The notes beneath the pieces are model-generated. The model had not been told where the DNA came from. It ran no database searches and worked only from the letters and a program-made list of their open reading frames with translations. Positions 18,401 to 25,715 of a stretch of 35,033 nt of DNA are shown in pieces (the first letter of the stretch is position 1; every line of letters begins with the position of its first letter). The position numbers were made by a program, and so were the translations under genes. The DNA is from Marinilabiliaceae bacterium (GTDB lineage Bacteria > Bacteroidota > Bacteroidia > Bacteroidales > Marinilabiliaceae): positions 1 to 35,033 of the forward strand of contig JAOZOF010000009.1 in the NCBI GenBank assembly GCA_029933425.1, written 5' to 3'.

Positions 18401-18827
18401 CCCCTACAACTACCTTTTGCTGGGCAATCATTTTGCTTACTACTTCCCTGTTTGAAAGGACAATTTGCCGGTTATAAACCGTGTATGCAATATCCTTTCC
18501 TCTAAGTAGCTTGTCAAGAATTGAACTAATAGACTCATTTTCAACATTAACATCTACCTTTTGTTCAACATTTACTTGATCTTTACTGTAAATGAAGAAA
18601 AATTCTGATTCAGATTCAATCTTCTCCAATACATTTTCTAGTCGTTTGTTGTTCATGTTCAAAGAAAGCCTGGCAGACTGAGAATACAAATCAACTGCCA
18701 TAACTTGTACTATGCCAACAAATAAGAAAAAAGCAGTAATCCGTGCCATTCTAAATAGTTTTTTTAAGGCAGAACTTTCCTTAGCGGAAAAATTTCGTTG
18801 TGCCTTCATTTTACGATTTTTTTTCAT
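15459..18827 (-). CDS. susC: SusC/RagA TonB-dependent transporter with STN signalling domain
   Basis: 1122 residues, an outer-membrane TonB-dependent transporter for oligosaccharides. After a basic leader and a signal segment (about 30-45) comes a secretin/TonB short N-terminal domain (about 54-125, with RLENVLEKIESESEFFFIYS). This domain talks to FecR-type anti-sigma factors and is missing from many SusC proteins. Then come a carboxypeptidase-regulatory-like domain (about 140-215, VTDEAGNPIPGVTVVIVG), the plug (about 225-345, IRGLGSFNNNNPLVLIDGVEG and ASASIYGVRAANGVILVTTKRG) and the beta-barrel ending in a terminal aromatic (SLGINLNF). It lies 105 bp after fecR, with a 10-bp perfect hairpin in that gap, and 11 bp before susD. 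The STN domain together with adjacent fecR and sigma genes implies trans-envelope control of this locus by transport of its own substrate. Confidence 0.97.
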   Translation of the reverse strand: MKKNRKMKAQRNFSAKESSALKKLFRMARITAFFLFVGIVQVMAVDLYSQSARLSLNMNNKRLENVLEKIESESEFFFIYSKDQVNVEQKVDVNVENESISSILDKLLRGKDIAYTVYNRQIVLSNREVVSKMIAQQKVVVGVVTDEAGNPIPGVTVVIVGTTNGTITDVNGKYSLSNIPDGAVLRYSFIGMRTQEIVVGNQTTINVTMQMENIGLDEVVSIGYGSQKKANLTGSVSSVKFDKLSTRPAANTASLLQGEMAGVTVRSLSPAPGSEDVRITIRGLGSFNNNNPLVLIDGVEGNLALLSPSDIESVSVLKDAASASIYGVRAANGVILVTTKRGKTGAPTVSVQYNYGMQDRVLKLDLLDSPTWAETWNLIGEESGKGKDYYYYPDEIAKMRDGSDPDHWANTDWLKEVYRIAPMHKAYVSLSGGTKKVKYLISSQFLDQQGVIHEASNRQINTRANVDADVTDWFRAGLNMSFVNKHVNYTPVNQYDGVIHYKPTVPVRYSTTGKYGAADGSVFRNMNPAPNPDYSFDLNHNFSDGYTCTSRGYAEFDLAKNLTFKTTVSGTISFYRHELFISSWALYTPEDILLLKNDHNQAMNASGLDKAFQNENIFTYKFDLNENNKFKFLAGHSIKTYRHDDFSGSVKDFPNDEIYVLSAGVNDKDVTGYSVESSLQSFFGRLNYSLYDRYLLEANVRADGSSRFPKSSRYGVFPAFSGAWILSNESFMQNIGPVSVIKLRGSWGVLGNQEIGDYAFQSTLSTGADYTVGNVLMPGVSVSSLTNPNIGWETTTIANVGLDINFFKNKLALTVDAFNKTTKDILMRLPVPYTSGFEVGPLQNVGAVENKGFEVSLSFVDNVGEFNYSISGNISKIANKITDFGGLEPSISGHSINELGYPMNDFYGLIADGFFKDEADAQSQMQFGVYARPGDIKYKDISGPDGVPDGVIDTQYDRTHLGSPFPELTYSFNISFDWRGIDFSCFWQGVSDVTTFNSMNTDVLETNMNFTTRVLDVNTATYTDGSWPRWGNLANNLWNGWSSFWIEDGSYLRLKNLELGYTFPERIISDIGLKSVRLYFSGTNLLTFTKVVDFDPEKPTVDMRERSFPQTKVYSLGINLNF

Positions 18828-18882
18828 AAATTTACCGTGTTTGAGTGAATAAATAGTTTAATTGTCTCGCTCTGCAATTATG

Positions 18883-18909
18883 CAGGAAAGTGCTGGTACC
18901 ACTTTCCTG
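18883..18909 (-). repeat. 10-bp perfect hairpin between fecR and susC
   Basis: CAGGAAAGTG (18883-18892) and CACTTTCCTG (18900-18909) form a perfect stem around a 7-nt loop. A T-rich run follows on the plus strand, not on the minus strand where the genes lie, so it is not an ordinary terminator for fecR. It lies 24 bp past the fecR stop and 56 bp ahead of the susC ATG. Roles as an RNA-processing or stability element that uncouples low fecR from high susC expression are plausible. As a palindromic DNA site it could also bind a dimer. Confidence 0.6.
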
Positions 18910-18932
18910 TTTTGCATTTTTTCAGAGTATTT

Positions 18933-19964
18933 TTATTTTAATTTCATTATTATTTTTTTCTGTTTTACAACTCCTTTTGAATCCGCAACACGTTTTTCTA
19001 TATTATATTTCATAGGAATGGTTATAGCCAACAATTTCAATACTTCTTCTATTGGTTCATCTTTAAAAGTAGCTCTGATACGGAAATCGTTTAACTCCTT
19101 ATCTTCGATAACAATTTTTATATTATACCATCGTTCAATACGGCCAACAACTTCTCCCAAACGTTCATTCTCGATAATCAGATAACCATCTTTCCATGCT
19201 GAATAACGGCTTGCATTAACCTTGCTCAAATTCAACGTTTTCGATTCGTGATTAAATAGTATCTTTTCATTTGGTAATAGTCGTTGATTAAACACCCCTG
19301 TTTTTCCATCAACCTCTATACTACCTTCCTCTAAAACAACAAATGTATATGGAGCATTATCATAAGCTGAAACATTAAACTTAGTTCCTATAACTTTTAT
19401 ATCCATGTCAGGAACACTTACTGTAAAATCTGATTGTTTTTTATGTTTAACACAAAAATACGCCTCACCAGTTAGTTCAACTTTTCTATGTTTACCAAAA
19501 ACTACCGGATATTTTAGTGTAGCCCCACTGTTTAGCCAACCAGATGAACTATCAGGAAGTAAAAATTCAATTCGAGCTCCATCAGGAACATCAATTTTCA
19601 CCCAACCATTAGCAATTGGTTGCTCCGATAAGTACAAATAAAACCATATAGAAGTAGCTAAAACCGGAATCAAAAAGATAGCTGCTACCGATGCTAAACT
19701 GAAACTATACTTTTTCTTAAAATACTTACGTTTGATGCGAGGAATTATAATAGCTGAAAGGATGTTACTCCAAGCCTTAGCTTTATCCGGGTGGAAATCT
19801 GAAGGAATAACCCCGGTTGATTCCCATTCCTCCTTTAAAGCAAGAAAAATACTATGATTTCTTTTGGATAATTGTATCCATCGTTCAAAAGATTCTTTTT
19901 CTTCAGAAGTTATTGTTCCTTTAAAGTATTTATCTATTAACCCCCAAGGTATTCTTTTTGTCAT
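18933..19964 (-). CDS. FecR-family anti-sigma factor
   Basis: 343 residues, an inner-membrane protein that holds an ECF sigma factor and receives the signal from the SusC STN domain. The N-terminal ~80 residues are the cytoplasmic sigma-binding part (EEKESFERWIQLSKRNHSIF). One transmembrane segment spans about 88-111 (SLASVAAIFLIPVLATSIWF). The periplasmic FecR domain follows, with GWVKIDVPDGARIEFLLPDSS, LTGEAYFCVKH and IKVIGTKFNVSAYD. The C-terminal DUF4974/STN-like part contains GEVVGRIERWYNIKI and EEVLKLLAITIPMKYNI. It starts 114 bp after the sigma gene stop. A copy of the shared bipartite motif ends only 21 bp before its ATG, so fecR, and probably susCD behind it, may have its own promoter separate from the sigma gene. 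Confidence 0.95.
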   Translation of the reverse strand: MTKRIPWGLIDKYFKGTITSEEKESFERWIQLSKRNHSIFLALKEEWESTGVIPSDFHPDKAKAWSNILSAIIIPRIKRKYFKKKYSFSLASVAAIFLIPVLATSIWFYLYLSEQPIANGWVKIDVPDGARIEFLLPDSSSGWLNSGATLKYPVVFGKHRKVELTGEAYFCVKHKKQSDFTVSVPDMDIKVIGTKFNVSAYDNAPYTFVVLEEGSIEVDGKTGVFNQRLLPNEKILFNHESKTLNLSKVNASRYSAWKDGYLIIENERLGEVVGRIERWYNIKIVIEDKELNDFRIRATFKDEPIEEVLKLLAITIPMKYNIEKRVADSKGVVKQKKIIMKLK

Positions 19965-19985
19965 CTTTTCTTAATTTTCATTAAT

Positions 19986-20015
19986 ATGGCACATGAAAAT
20001 GCTTTTACCCCTATA
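19986..20015 (-). promoter_or_regulatory. Shared bipartite motif, copy B (upstream of fecR)
   Basis: On the minus strand TATAGGGG (20015-20008) is followed after 13 bp by ATGTGCCAT (19994-19986). Flanks agree with copy A beyond the core: both continue as CATTYTC just ahead of ATGTGCCAT. It lies between the sigma and anti-sigma genes, 21 bp before the fecR ATG, where a promoter for fecR-susC-susD would be. The very short leader suggests that the ATGTGCCAT half is the -10-like part. Confidence 0.72.
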
Positions 20016-20078
20016 AGAAATTTAAATTTATTTACAACATAAGAAGGAATACATTATATTGCTTATTGCCAATGAAAT

Positions 20079-20657
20079 TTAAATAGTTAATAATGCTGCG
20101 AACACAGATGGATGATAAGGCCGAAGATATATCCGTAGTTTTTTCAGGGCAGTACCTATTTGATTTTCAACAGTTTTTACAGAAATATTAAGTAAGCTCG
20201 CAATCTCTTTGTTACTTAGGTTATCTTCTCGACTTAATCGAAATATTTCCTGACATCTATCAGGCAATAGATTTATTGCATCTTCAATAATCTGTTTCAG
20301 TTCCTCGGCTTCAATAATCTCTTCACTCAAATTTGCAGATATAGCCTGTTGTTTTGTAACTTTTTCTCTAATCTCTTTTTGTTTTTTTTCGTTTCTAAGA
20401 TAATTCAATGCTTTGTATTTAGAGGCATTGTACAGGTAAGACTCAATTGAAGTATGAATATGAAGTTGTTCACGCTTTTCCCAAATATAAATAAATAGTT
20501 CCTGAACAATGCCTTCAACTACCATAATATTATTTATATACAACAATAAATACCGGCAAATGTCAGTATAATAGCTATCGAAGATATGTTCCAAAGCTGA
20601 AACATCTCCTTGTTTTAATTTTTGCAATAAGAATTTATCATTAATAGATGTATGCAC
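20079..20657 (-). CDS. ECF RNA polymerase sigma factor (FecI/SigW-like)
   Basis: 192 residues, the typical size for an ECF sigma factor. Region 2 covers about 25-95 (HIFDSYYTDICRYLLLY, IVQELFIYIWEKRE, YLYNASKYKALNYLRN), and region 4 covers about 130-180 with LPDRCQEIFRLSREDNLSNK and the helix-turn-helix IASLLNISVKTVENQIG. The start is a GTG at 20657: the frame upstream holds no ATG before a stop, and the next internal Met is far inside region 2. The low-efficiency start may keep its level low. It is followed by fecR and preceded by a hairpin that probably ends the upstream enzyme operon. With the STN-bearing SusC it forms a standard FecI-FecR-type switch. It is the obvious candidate to recognise the bipartite motif found three times in the locus, though I cannot show this. 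Confidence 0.95.
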   Translation of the reverse strand: MHTSINDKFLLQKLKQGDVSALEHIFDSYYTDICRYLLLYINNIMVVEGIVQELFIYIWEKREQLHIHTSIESYLYNASKYKALNYLRNEKKQKEIREKVTKQQAISANLSEEIIEAEELKQIIEDAINLLPDRCQEIFRLSREDNLSNKEIASLLNISVKTVENQIGTALKKLRIYLRPYHPSVFAALLTI

Positions 20658-20701
20658 AACAATAATAAATTTTAGTTAGTTAAATGTACAAATATTTTAA
20701 A

Positions 20702-20733
20702 TATGAAATGAAAACAATACATTTCATTTCATA
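20702..20733 (-). terminator. 12-bp perfect hairpin after the GH78 gene, probable terminator
   Basis: TATGAAATGAAA (20702-20713) and TTTCATTTCATA (20722-20733) pair perfectly around an 8-nt loop. It lies 8 bp past the stop of the GH78 gene and is followed on the minus strand by TTTAAAATATTTG. On the plus strand a T-run follows, so it could work both ways. The stem is AT-rich and therefore modest in strength. It probably separates the enzyme operon from the sigma gene, whose promoter must lie in the roughly 45 bp that remain; AATATTTG near 20691-20698 is a one-mismatch match to the Bacteroidota TAnnTTTG box. Confidence 0.6.
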
Positions 20734-20741
20734 GCTATTTT

Positions 20742-23495
20742 TTATTCTAACCTACTTAAAACATGATACATTCCTGCTGACAAATCAACTTTTATAATAC
20801 CATTCTCATTCGATGAGTCGAAATAATTAAATACTTTGCCATCTTCTCTTATCACCGGCTTGTCTTTCGCAGGAATAAAAATAGTTGCAGTAGTGTTAAC
20901 AGGAATACATAGATTCCATTCAAATTCATTATTTGTTACTTTCCATTCACTTTTAATATTTCCGAACACTGATTTGTACGATGCTTTCACAAAGCTTAAA
21001 CCATCAATCAATGTTGGTTTCATTATTAGATGTTTAAAACTTGTAGTTTCAACATCCGGTTTTATTCCGGCCAAATCTTCATACAACCAGGTAATAAAAT
21101 CACCAAGCATCATTACATGGTTTCTCGAATTCATGGCCGGACCAATTAGATTACTGTTCCACAATTCCCAGATTGTTGTTGCACCATTTTCAATCATATA
21201 CCCAAAACTTGGAAAATCAGTTTTTGTATTTATCGTATAAGCCAAATCAGCCCTTCCGTATTTAGTGAGTACCTGATTAACAAACTGCTGACCTATTACA
21301 CCTGTTGAAACATGTGAATTATTATCTATTTCAATCTTTTTAATTAGGTTATTAAAAACTTCCCGCTCATTCTCTGGTTTCACAAGATCAAATGCCAAAG
21401 CCAGAATATTAGCAGTTGGCGAATTGTTACTATACTGTTTAGTTGCAGGATTAAAAAACTTTTTATTAATAGCTTTTTTCATTCTATCAGCTAAGTTTCC
21501 GAAATACTTCACATCGGACTGGTTATTTAATATTGTGGCATAATACTGCATTAATCGCAGATTATGATAGAAATAAACAGACCCAATGTACTCGCCGGGA
21601 GTAATGCGAGCGGGATTGTCAACAAGTGTATTTCGATACGGATCAATAGGAGGTACACACCAATCTCCGTACTGATCTCTTGGCATCAAGTCCTGTTCTA
21701 AATAATTTTTAATCATATAATCAACCCATCTTTTCATGGGTACATACCTGTTTCTGACTGCATCTATATCACCATATTGGTCATAAAGCATCTTAACAAT
21801 CTGAATGGGAGTTCCTGCCCAGGTAACATTATCTCCATAAAAAGACCAGTAGACAGGACTAACATCCGGAATGCTACCATTAGCTTTCTGAGAATCAAAA
21901 ATATCGACAAGCCATTTTTTATAAAAATTACGAACATCAAACATATAAGACTCTCCCTTTGAACCGGCAGAACGATCCCCCAACCAACCTTGTCTCTCGT
22001 CTCTTTGCGGACAATCGACCGGAATACTTCTGTAGTTCCCCCTTATTCCCCAATAAGCATTTTTATAAATTTTATTGATTAACTCATTTGAACATTCGAA
22101 ACTACCAACTAATTCAAGGTCATCATGAACAACCTTGCCTTCAATTGTAGAGAGATTGGGAACGCCGGGATATCCGGTTAATTCTACATACCTAAATCCA
22201 TGGATAACAAAGCGCGGTTCAAAAATTTCGTTATTTTCTCCTTTTAAAATATATGTATCAGTTGCCTGAGCAGAACGAAGATTTTCCATATACAAAGTAC
22301 TATCTTCTTTTAAAATTTCTGCAAAACGTTGTTTTACAACAGTACCTTTTCCCCCCTTCACATTCAGCTTGGTCCAGCCAACCATATTCTGCCCCATGTC
22401 AAAAATATAAACTCCATTTTTGGGGCTGAAAATGGCAACCGGTTTAATCGTTTCTATAACTCTGATGGGTTCATTCATTTGTGAAGAGATCACTTTAGAC
22501 GGCTTCTCTACAATTTCTGCCTGTTCCCATGCTAAATCATCGAATCCATTCTTGCTCCAACCGGGCATCTCTTTTCTGGCATCGTAATACTCTCCGTCAT
22601 ATTCATTGTTTTCAACAATAGGCCCATTTGTCGTGATTTTCCAACTAATATCGCTTACCACTATTTCGGTTGATCCATCTTCATATTCTAAAGAAATATG
22701 TGCTAGCATTTTGGGGTAACCATAAGTTACAGTATTTGTTGGTTTCGTAATACGCGGGGCAAAGAACCTGCCATTTCCAAGTATTACTCCAATAGTGTTT
22801 TCTCCCAAACGAATCATATCCGAGATATCATAAGTTACATAAAGAGAACGCTTTAAAAATTCGGTAAGTCCCGGCGACAAAACATGGTCTCCAACTTTTT
22901 TGCCATTCAAATACATTTCATACACCCCGAGACCGACAATGTATGCCATTGCTCTTTTTACCGGCTTAACAGTTTTAAACTCCTTTCTAAGATATCTTGC
23001 TGACAGAACCCTATGCTCCTGCTCCGGGTTATCGTTCCCAACCGCCTTGTCGAGACCAATCCACTCGGCTTTCCAATCCGATTCATTAAGCAAACCCATG
23101 CTCCATTTTGCAATGTGGCTCCATTCCGAATCGCGGTCATCACTGTTCCATACTTTTACTTTCCAAAAAACTTCCGTTCCCGATTCAAGTTTTTCACCTT
23201 CATAAGGTACAGATGTAGAATTTTCATCTTCAACCTTTTGTGTATCCCACAAATCTCCAATATTTTCTTTAAGCTTTTGCTTACTACTTGCAACCAATAT
23301 ATGATAGGCAGTTTGTTTCTCTCCTCTTTTTCCCGATTCAATAATCCAGCTAAGACGCGGAGTTTTAATATCGATGCCTAACGGATTAATCCGGCTTTCA
23401 GTTTTTAATTCTGAGACTCGAAAACCGGAAGGATTTGAACACCCCAATAAAGTAACTATTAATGCTATTGCAATTAACAGATTCTTGATTTTCAT
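20742..23495 (-). CDS. GH78 alpha-L-rhamnosidase, lipoprotein
   Basis: 917 residues with a lipoprotein signal (LIAIALIVTLLGC, Cys about 19). GH78 architecture is complete: an N-terminal fibronectin-like domain (INPLGIDIKTPRLSWI), the rhamnosidase-N module (about 145-330, with VGLGVYEMYLNGKKVGDHVL), a concanavalin-like domain (YIFDMGQNMVGWTKL), the (alpha/alpha)6 catalytic domain and a C-terminal sandwich. The acid motif is VDCPQRDERQGWLGD, with the acidic pair Asp499-Glu500, and the base candidate is Glu777 in GATTIWELWNS. This is the most canonical of the three GH78 proteins. It starts 6 bp after the GH172 gene and is the last gene of the sulfatase-led operon; a hairpin follows directly. It should release terminal alpha-L-rhamnose; which linkage is not readable from sequence. 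Confidence 0.96.
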   Translation of the reverse strand: MKIKNLLIAIALIVTLLGCSNPSGFRVSELKTESRINPLGIDIKTPRLSWIIESGKRGEKQTAYHILVASSKQKLKENIGDLWDTQKVEDENSTSVPYEGEKLESGTEVFWKVKVWNSDDRDSEWSHIAKWSMGLLNESDWKAEWIGLDKAVGNDNPEQEHRVLSARYLRKEFKTVKPVKRAMAYIVGLGVYEMYLNGKKVGDHVLSPGLTEFLKRSLYVTYDISDMIRLGENTIGVILGNGRFFAPRITKPTNTVTYGYPKMLAHISLEYEDGSTEIVVSDISWKITTNGPIVENNEYDGEYYDARKEMPGWSKNGFDDLAWEQAEIVEKPSKVISSQMNEPIRVIETIKPVAIFSPKNGVYIFDMGQNMVGWTKLNVKGGKGTVVKQRFAEILKEDSTLYMENLRSAQATDTYILKGENNEIFEPRFVIHGFRYVELTGYPGVPNLSTIEGKVVHDDLELVGSFECSNELINKIYKNAYWGIRGNYRSIPVDCPQRDERQGWLGDRSAGSKGESYMFDVRNFYKKWLVDIFDSQKANGSIPDVSPVYWSFYGDNVTWAGTPIQIVKMLYDQYGDIDAVRNRYVPMKRWVDYMIKNYLEQDLMPRDQYGDWCVPPIDPYRNTLVDNPARITPGEYIGSVYFYHNLRLMQYYATILNNQSDVKYFGNLADRMKKAINKKFFNPATKQYSNNSPTANILALAFDLVKPENEREVFNNLIKKIEIDNNSHVSTGVIGQQFVNQVLTKYGRADLAYTINTKTDFPSFGYMIENGATTIWELWNSNLIGPAMNSRNHVMMLGDFITWLYEDLAGIKPDVETTSFKHLIMKPTLIDGLSFVKASYKSVFGNIKSEWKVTNNEFEWNLCIPVNTTATIFIPAKDKPVIREDGKVFNYFDSSNENGIIKVDLSAGMYHVLSRLE

Positions 23496-23501
23496 AATTT
23501 C

Positions 23502-24716
23502 TTATTTTTGTTCAGGTGTTGGTTCATTGCCCCAAAGCTTAGGATCGGATCCCATATTCTTTCTCCACTCATGTCTCCAACGGTGCATATCAATATAATT
23601 TATAACCGGCTTTAGTTTTCGTTCCTCCTTTGTTGGGATTGGATCTAATCTCCCCGGTTTATCCAGGTACCAGTAAGCAACACTTGCCAATTGCATTGTT
23701 AAGTAATTGTTATGGCCATGCTCAATAGAAAAACGGAGCGATTTTTCAAAGAATACAGGATCTTCAATATGAAACCGATAGACATGAGTCCGTCCCAGCC
23801 AACCAATATCGTCTGGTACACGAGCATAACCAAAATAAGCATGCTCATATCGTTCATTGGGACACCATGCACTATTAAAATAGTCTTCTGTTCCTGTACC
23901 ATTAAGGGAAGGAGTTTCTTCATCATCAATAAAAAACATGTCATCTCCCTCACCATACCAAATTGGAGTTGGGGTGTTTACATAGTAATTTACACCCACA
24001 TAATGTCCTTTCCCCTTAGTGTTCAGTATCGTATAATTTTTTTCACCCTTAAGATTTTCACCAATAAATCCACCGAGTTTAGCTGTAAGCATCTTTCCTT
24101 CATTTTCTCCTTCGGGGGCAGTCTCGGTAATTTCCTGATTATACCATGCGTGAAAGTATCCTATATCTTTTGGAGATTCTTCCATTTCAACATAATCGAT
24201 ATAATAGTAAAATGCTGCAATTGGCACATCTGCCTGATTTTCAATCTCTATTTTAGCACCTTTTGCAAAGGGCATCTTGAAATACGAAATTAAAGCATTT
24301 CCTTTTACCGGAGATGCAGCCAACGGCAAGGAAGTCATTGGATAGGATTCGTCCCATCCCTGCCCAAAGAAAGGGCCTAATGGACTTTCTACTGAAGGAT
24401 ATTCCTTCCCATCCCAATACATTCTAATTATTATATCTGAGCGATTCAATGTTGGAGCTTCAGGTGCTGTTGTTATCCAGATATGATTGATAACTCCCGC
24501 TCCTTTAATTTCAGCGATAGTTATAGTTTCTCCCGACATAATATTTTCAAACCTGTCATTATTTCCGCCGGTACGATCATAACTACTTATTCGTCTTGAC
24601 TTTACCCGCTGTTTTATGGTTGCAATATTATCGAGAGAAGTTTGAGATTCGGCATTACCAAAAAAGAATAACGCAGCAATAAAGAATAAGAATCTAACTG
24701 TTATTAATCTTGTCAT
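23502..24716 (-). CDS. GH172 (DUF2961) family enzyme, fructofuranosidase/arabinofuranosidase type
   Basis: I choose ATG 24716, giving 404 residues starting MTRLITVRFLFFIAALFFFGNAES, a normal Sec signal peptide. A GTG at 24773 would add 19 residues ahead of the signal and overlap the previous gene, so it is unlikely. The two family hallmarks are present: YGEGDDMFFIDDEE with Glu256 and NGTGTEDYFNSAW with Glu277. Their 21-residue spacing equals that of the two catalytic Glu reported for the Bifidobacterium alpha-D-fructofuranosidase (270 and 291, from memory). GH172 members act on alpha-D-fructofuranosyl and D- or L-arabinofuranosyl-like linkages, and some are hexameric. Its presence beside rhamnosidases suggests that the glycan has a furanoside side chain. 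It starts 26 bp after the deacetylase gene and ends 6 bp before the GH78 gene. Confidence 0.9.
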   Translation of the reverse strand: MTRLITVRFLFFIAALFFFGNAESQTSLDNIATIKQRVKSRRISSYDRTGGNNDRFENIMSGETITIAEIKGAGVINHIWITTAPEAPTLNRSDIIIRMYWDGKEYPSVESPLGPFFGQGWDESYPMTSLPLAASPVKGNALISYFKMPFAKGAKIEIENQADVPIAAFYYYIDYVEMEESPKDIGYFHAWYNQEITETAPEGENEGKMLTAKLGGFIGENLKGEKNYTILNTKGKGHYVGVNYYVNTPTPIWYGEGDDMFFIDDEETPSLNGTGTEDYFNSAWCPNERYEHAYFGYARVPDDIGWLGRTHVYRFHIEDPVFFEKSLRFSIEHGHNNYLTMQLASVAYWYLDKPGRLDPIPTKEERKLKPVINYIDMHRWRHEWRKNMGSDPKLWGNEPTPEQK

Positions 24717-24742
24717 AATTATATTTTTATCTTTTATAAAGA

Positions 24743-25675
24743 TTAGTAAATAAGGCTTTGAATTTCTTTCCACGTAATAAGATAAATATTATTTTTTCTA
24801 ATGAGTTTTTTAAATTCATCATTGACCATTGTATTATAATCGTTTTGTCTCCAGACAGCCCCATAGTTAGGATGTCCTATTGTAATTCCCTGCATCTCCT
24901 CGTTATTTAAAGACGGGTGAACAATAAGTTCGTTCAATCCCGGTTTTATATCTTCAATCATTTGTTTATATCGGTCGAACCATGAAGTTTGAAAAGAATC
25001 AGGCAAAATCATATAAAAACGATCTACGGTAATACATCCGGGTTCTAACAAATCAATCATTTCAGGGGTAATTCTTTCATAATTTAAAGGAATTACTATA
25101 GGTAGTTTGTATTTCTTTCCTGCTTTTATATACTCTTTAAAAATATCAGTGGTTGCTGCCATACAACCCATGTGCGGATCTAAATGAGTAGGATTGACCC
25201 CAAATGCAACAGCTCTGTCAATTTGTGCATTAATTTCCTTTTCAACTTCCCGGAAGTCTGCATTCTTTGCCAGTTTTTCAACTGATGAATAAAAGTAACC
25301 ATCTTTATCAAGAAGGCTTGGAATCTCATTAGAAGGCAATACTCCACCCCATCTGTAATATTTCCACTCAGACGTTAATGTTAAATGAACTCCAACATCT
25401 AATTGCTGATGTGTTTTCGCATAATCTGCAAATTCAGAAAACCAGGGACAAGGTACCATGATACTACCCGAATTAATTCCCTTTTTTTCGAAGGCGCTGA
25501 TTGAAGCAAGGTTTTCGGCATGACACAAACCAAGATCATCTGCATGAATAATAAGTAGTTTTGCGTTTTCAGGGTATCCTAAACGAGTGGCTAAAGATTC
25601 TTTTTTCTGAGCATTCATAAACAAAGGATAAGTTATTAATAGAAACAGAATTATTATTTGTTTAAGGTTCTTCAT
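24743..25675 (-). CDS. Exported YdjC/ChbG-type carbohydrate deacetylase
   Basis: 310 residues with a Sec signal peptide (MKNLKQIIILFLLITYPLFMNAQ). The YdjC fold is shown by the metal-site motifs: LLIIHADDLGLCHAEN with Asp46-Asp47, LDVGVHLTLTSEW, and NPTHLDPHMGCMA with His164 and His168, plus the late ELIVHPS. These TIM-barrel metalloenzymes remove N-acetyl groups from sugars, as in chitin-oligosaccharide deacetylation by ChbG. Relatives in PULs are exported and of unknown substrate. Here it sits between GH106 (40 bp) and GH172 (26 bp), so it is likely to remove an acyl or N-acetyl group from the same glycan. No GlcNAc-specific enzyme is nearby, so O-deacetylation or an unusual amino sugar are both open. 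Confidence 0.88.
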   Translation of the reverse strand: MKNLKQIIILFLLITYPLFMNAQKKESLATRLGYPENAKLLIIHADDLGLCHAENLASISAFEKKGINSGSIMVPCPWFSEFADYAKTHQQLDVGVHLTLTSEWKYYRWGGVLPSNEIPSLLDKDGYFYSSVEKLAKNADFREVEKEINAQIDRAVAFGVNPTHLDPHMGCMAATTDIFKEYIKAGKKYKLPIVIPLNYERITPEMIDLLEPGCITVDRFYMILPDSFQTSWFDRYKQMIEDIKPGLNELIVHPSLNNEEMQGITIGHPNYGAVWRQNDYNTMVNDEFKKLIRKNNIYLITWKEIQSLIY

Positions 25676-25715
25676 CTTGTATTATATTTAATGTTTGTAT
25701 TCATTATAAAATAAT

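Noticed and set aside
19986-20004. TGGCAC...TGC on the plus strand resembling a sigma-54 (-24/-12) promoter
   Set aside because: The GG to GC spacing is one base too long, the TGC part is absent in the other two copies, and no plus-strand gene follows any of them.
23712-24293. 193-codon plus-strand frame
   Set aside because: It lies fully inside the GH172 gene on the other strand and has low-complexity, Phe/Ile-rich composition typical of an antisense shadow.
24717-24773. Upstream GTG start for the GH172 gene
   Set aside because: It would overlap the deacetylase gene and put 19 residues before a normal signal peptide; the ATG at 24716 is better.
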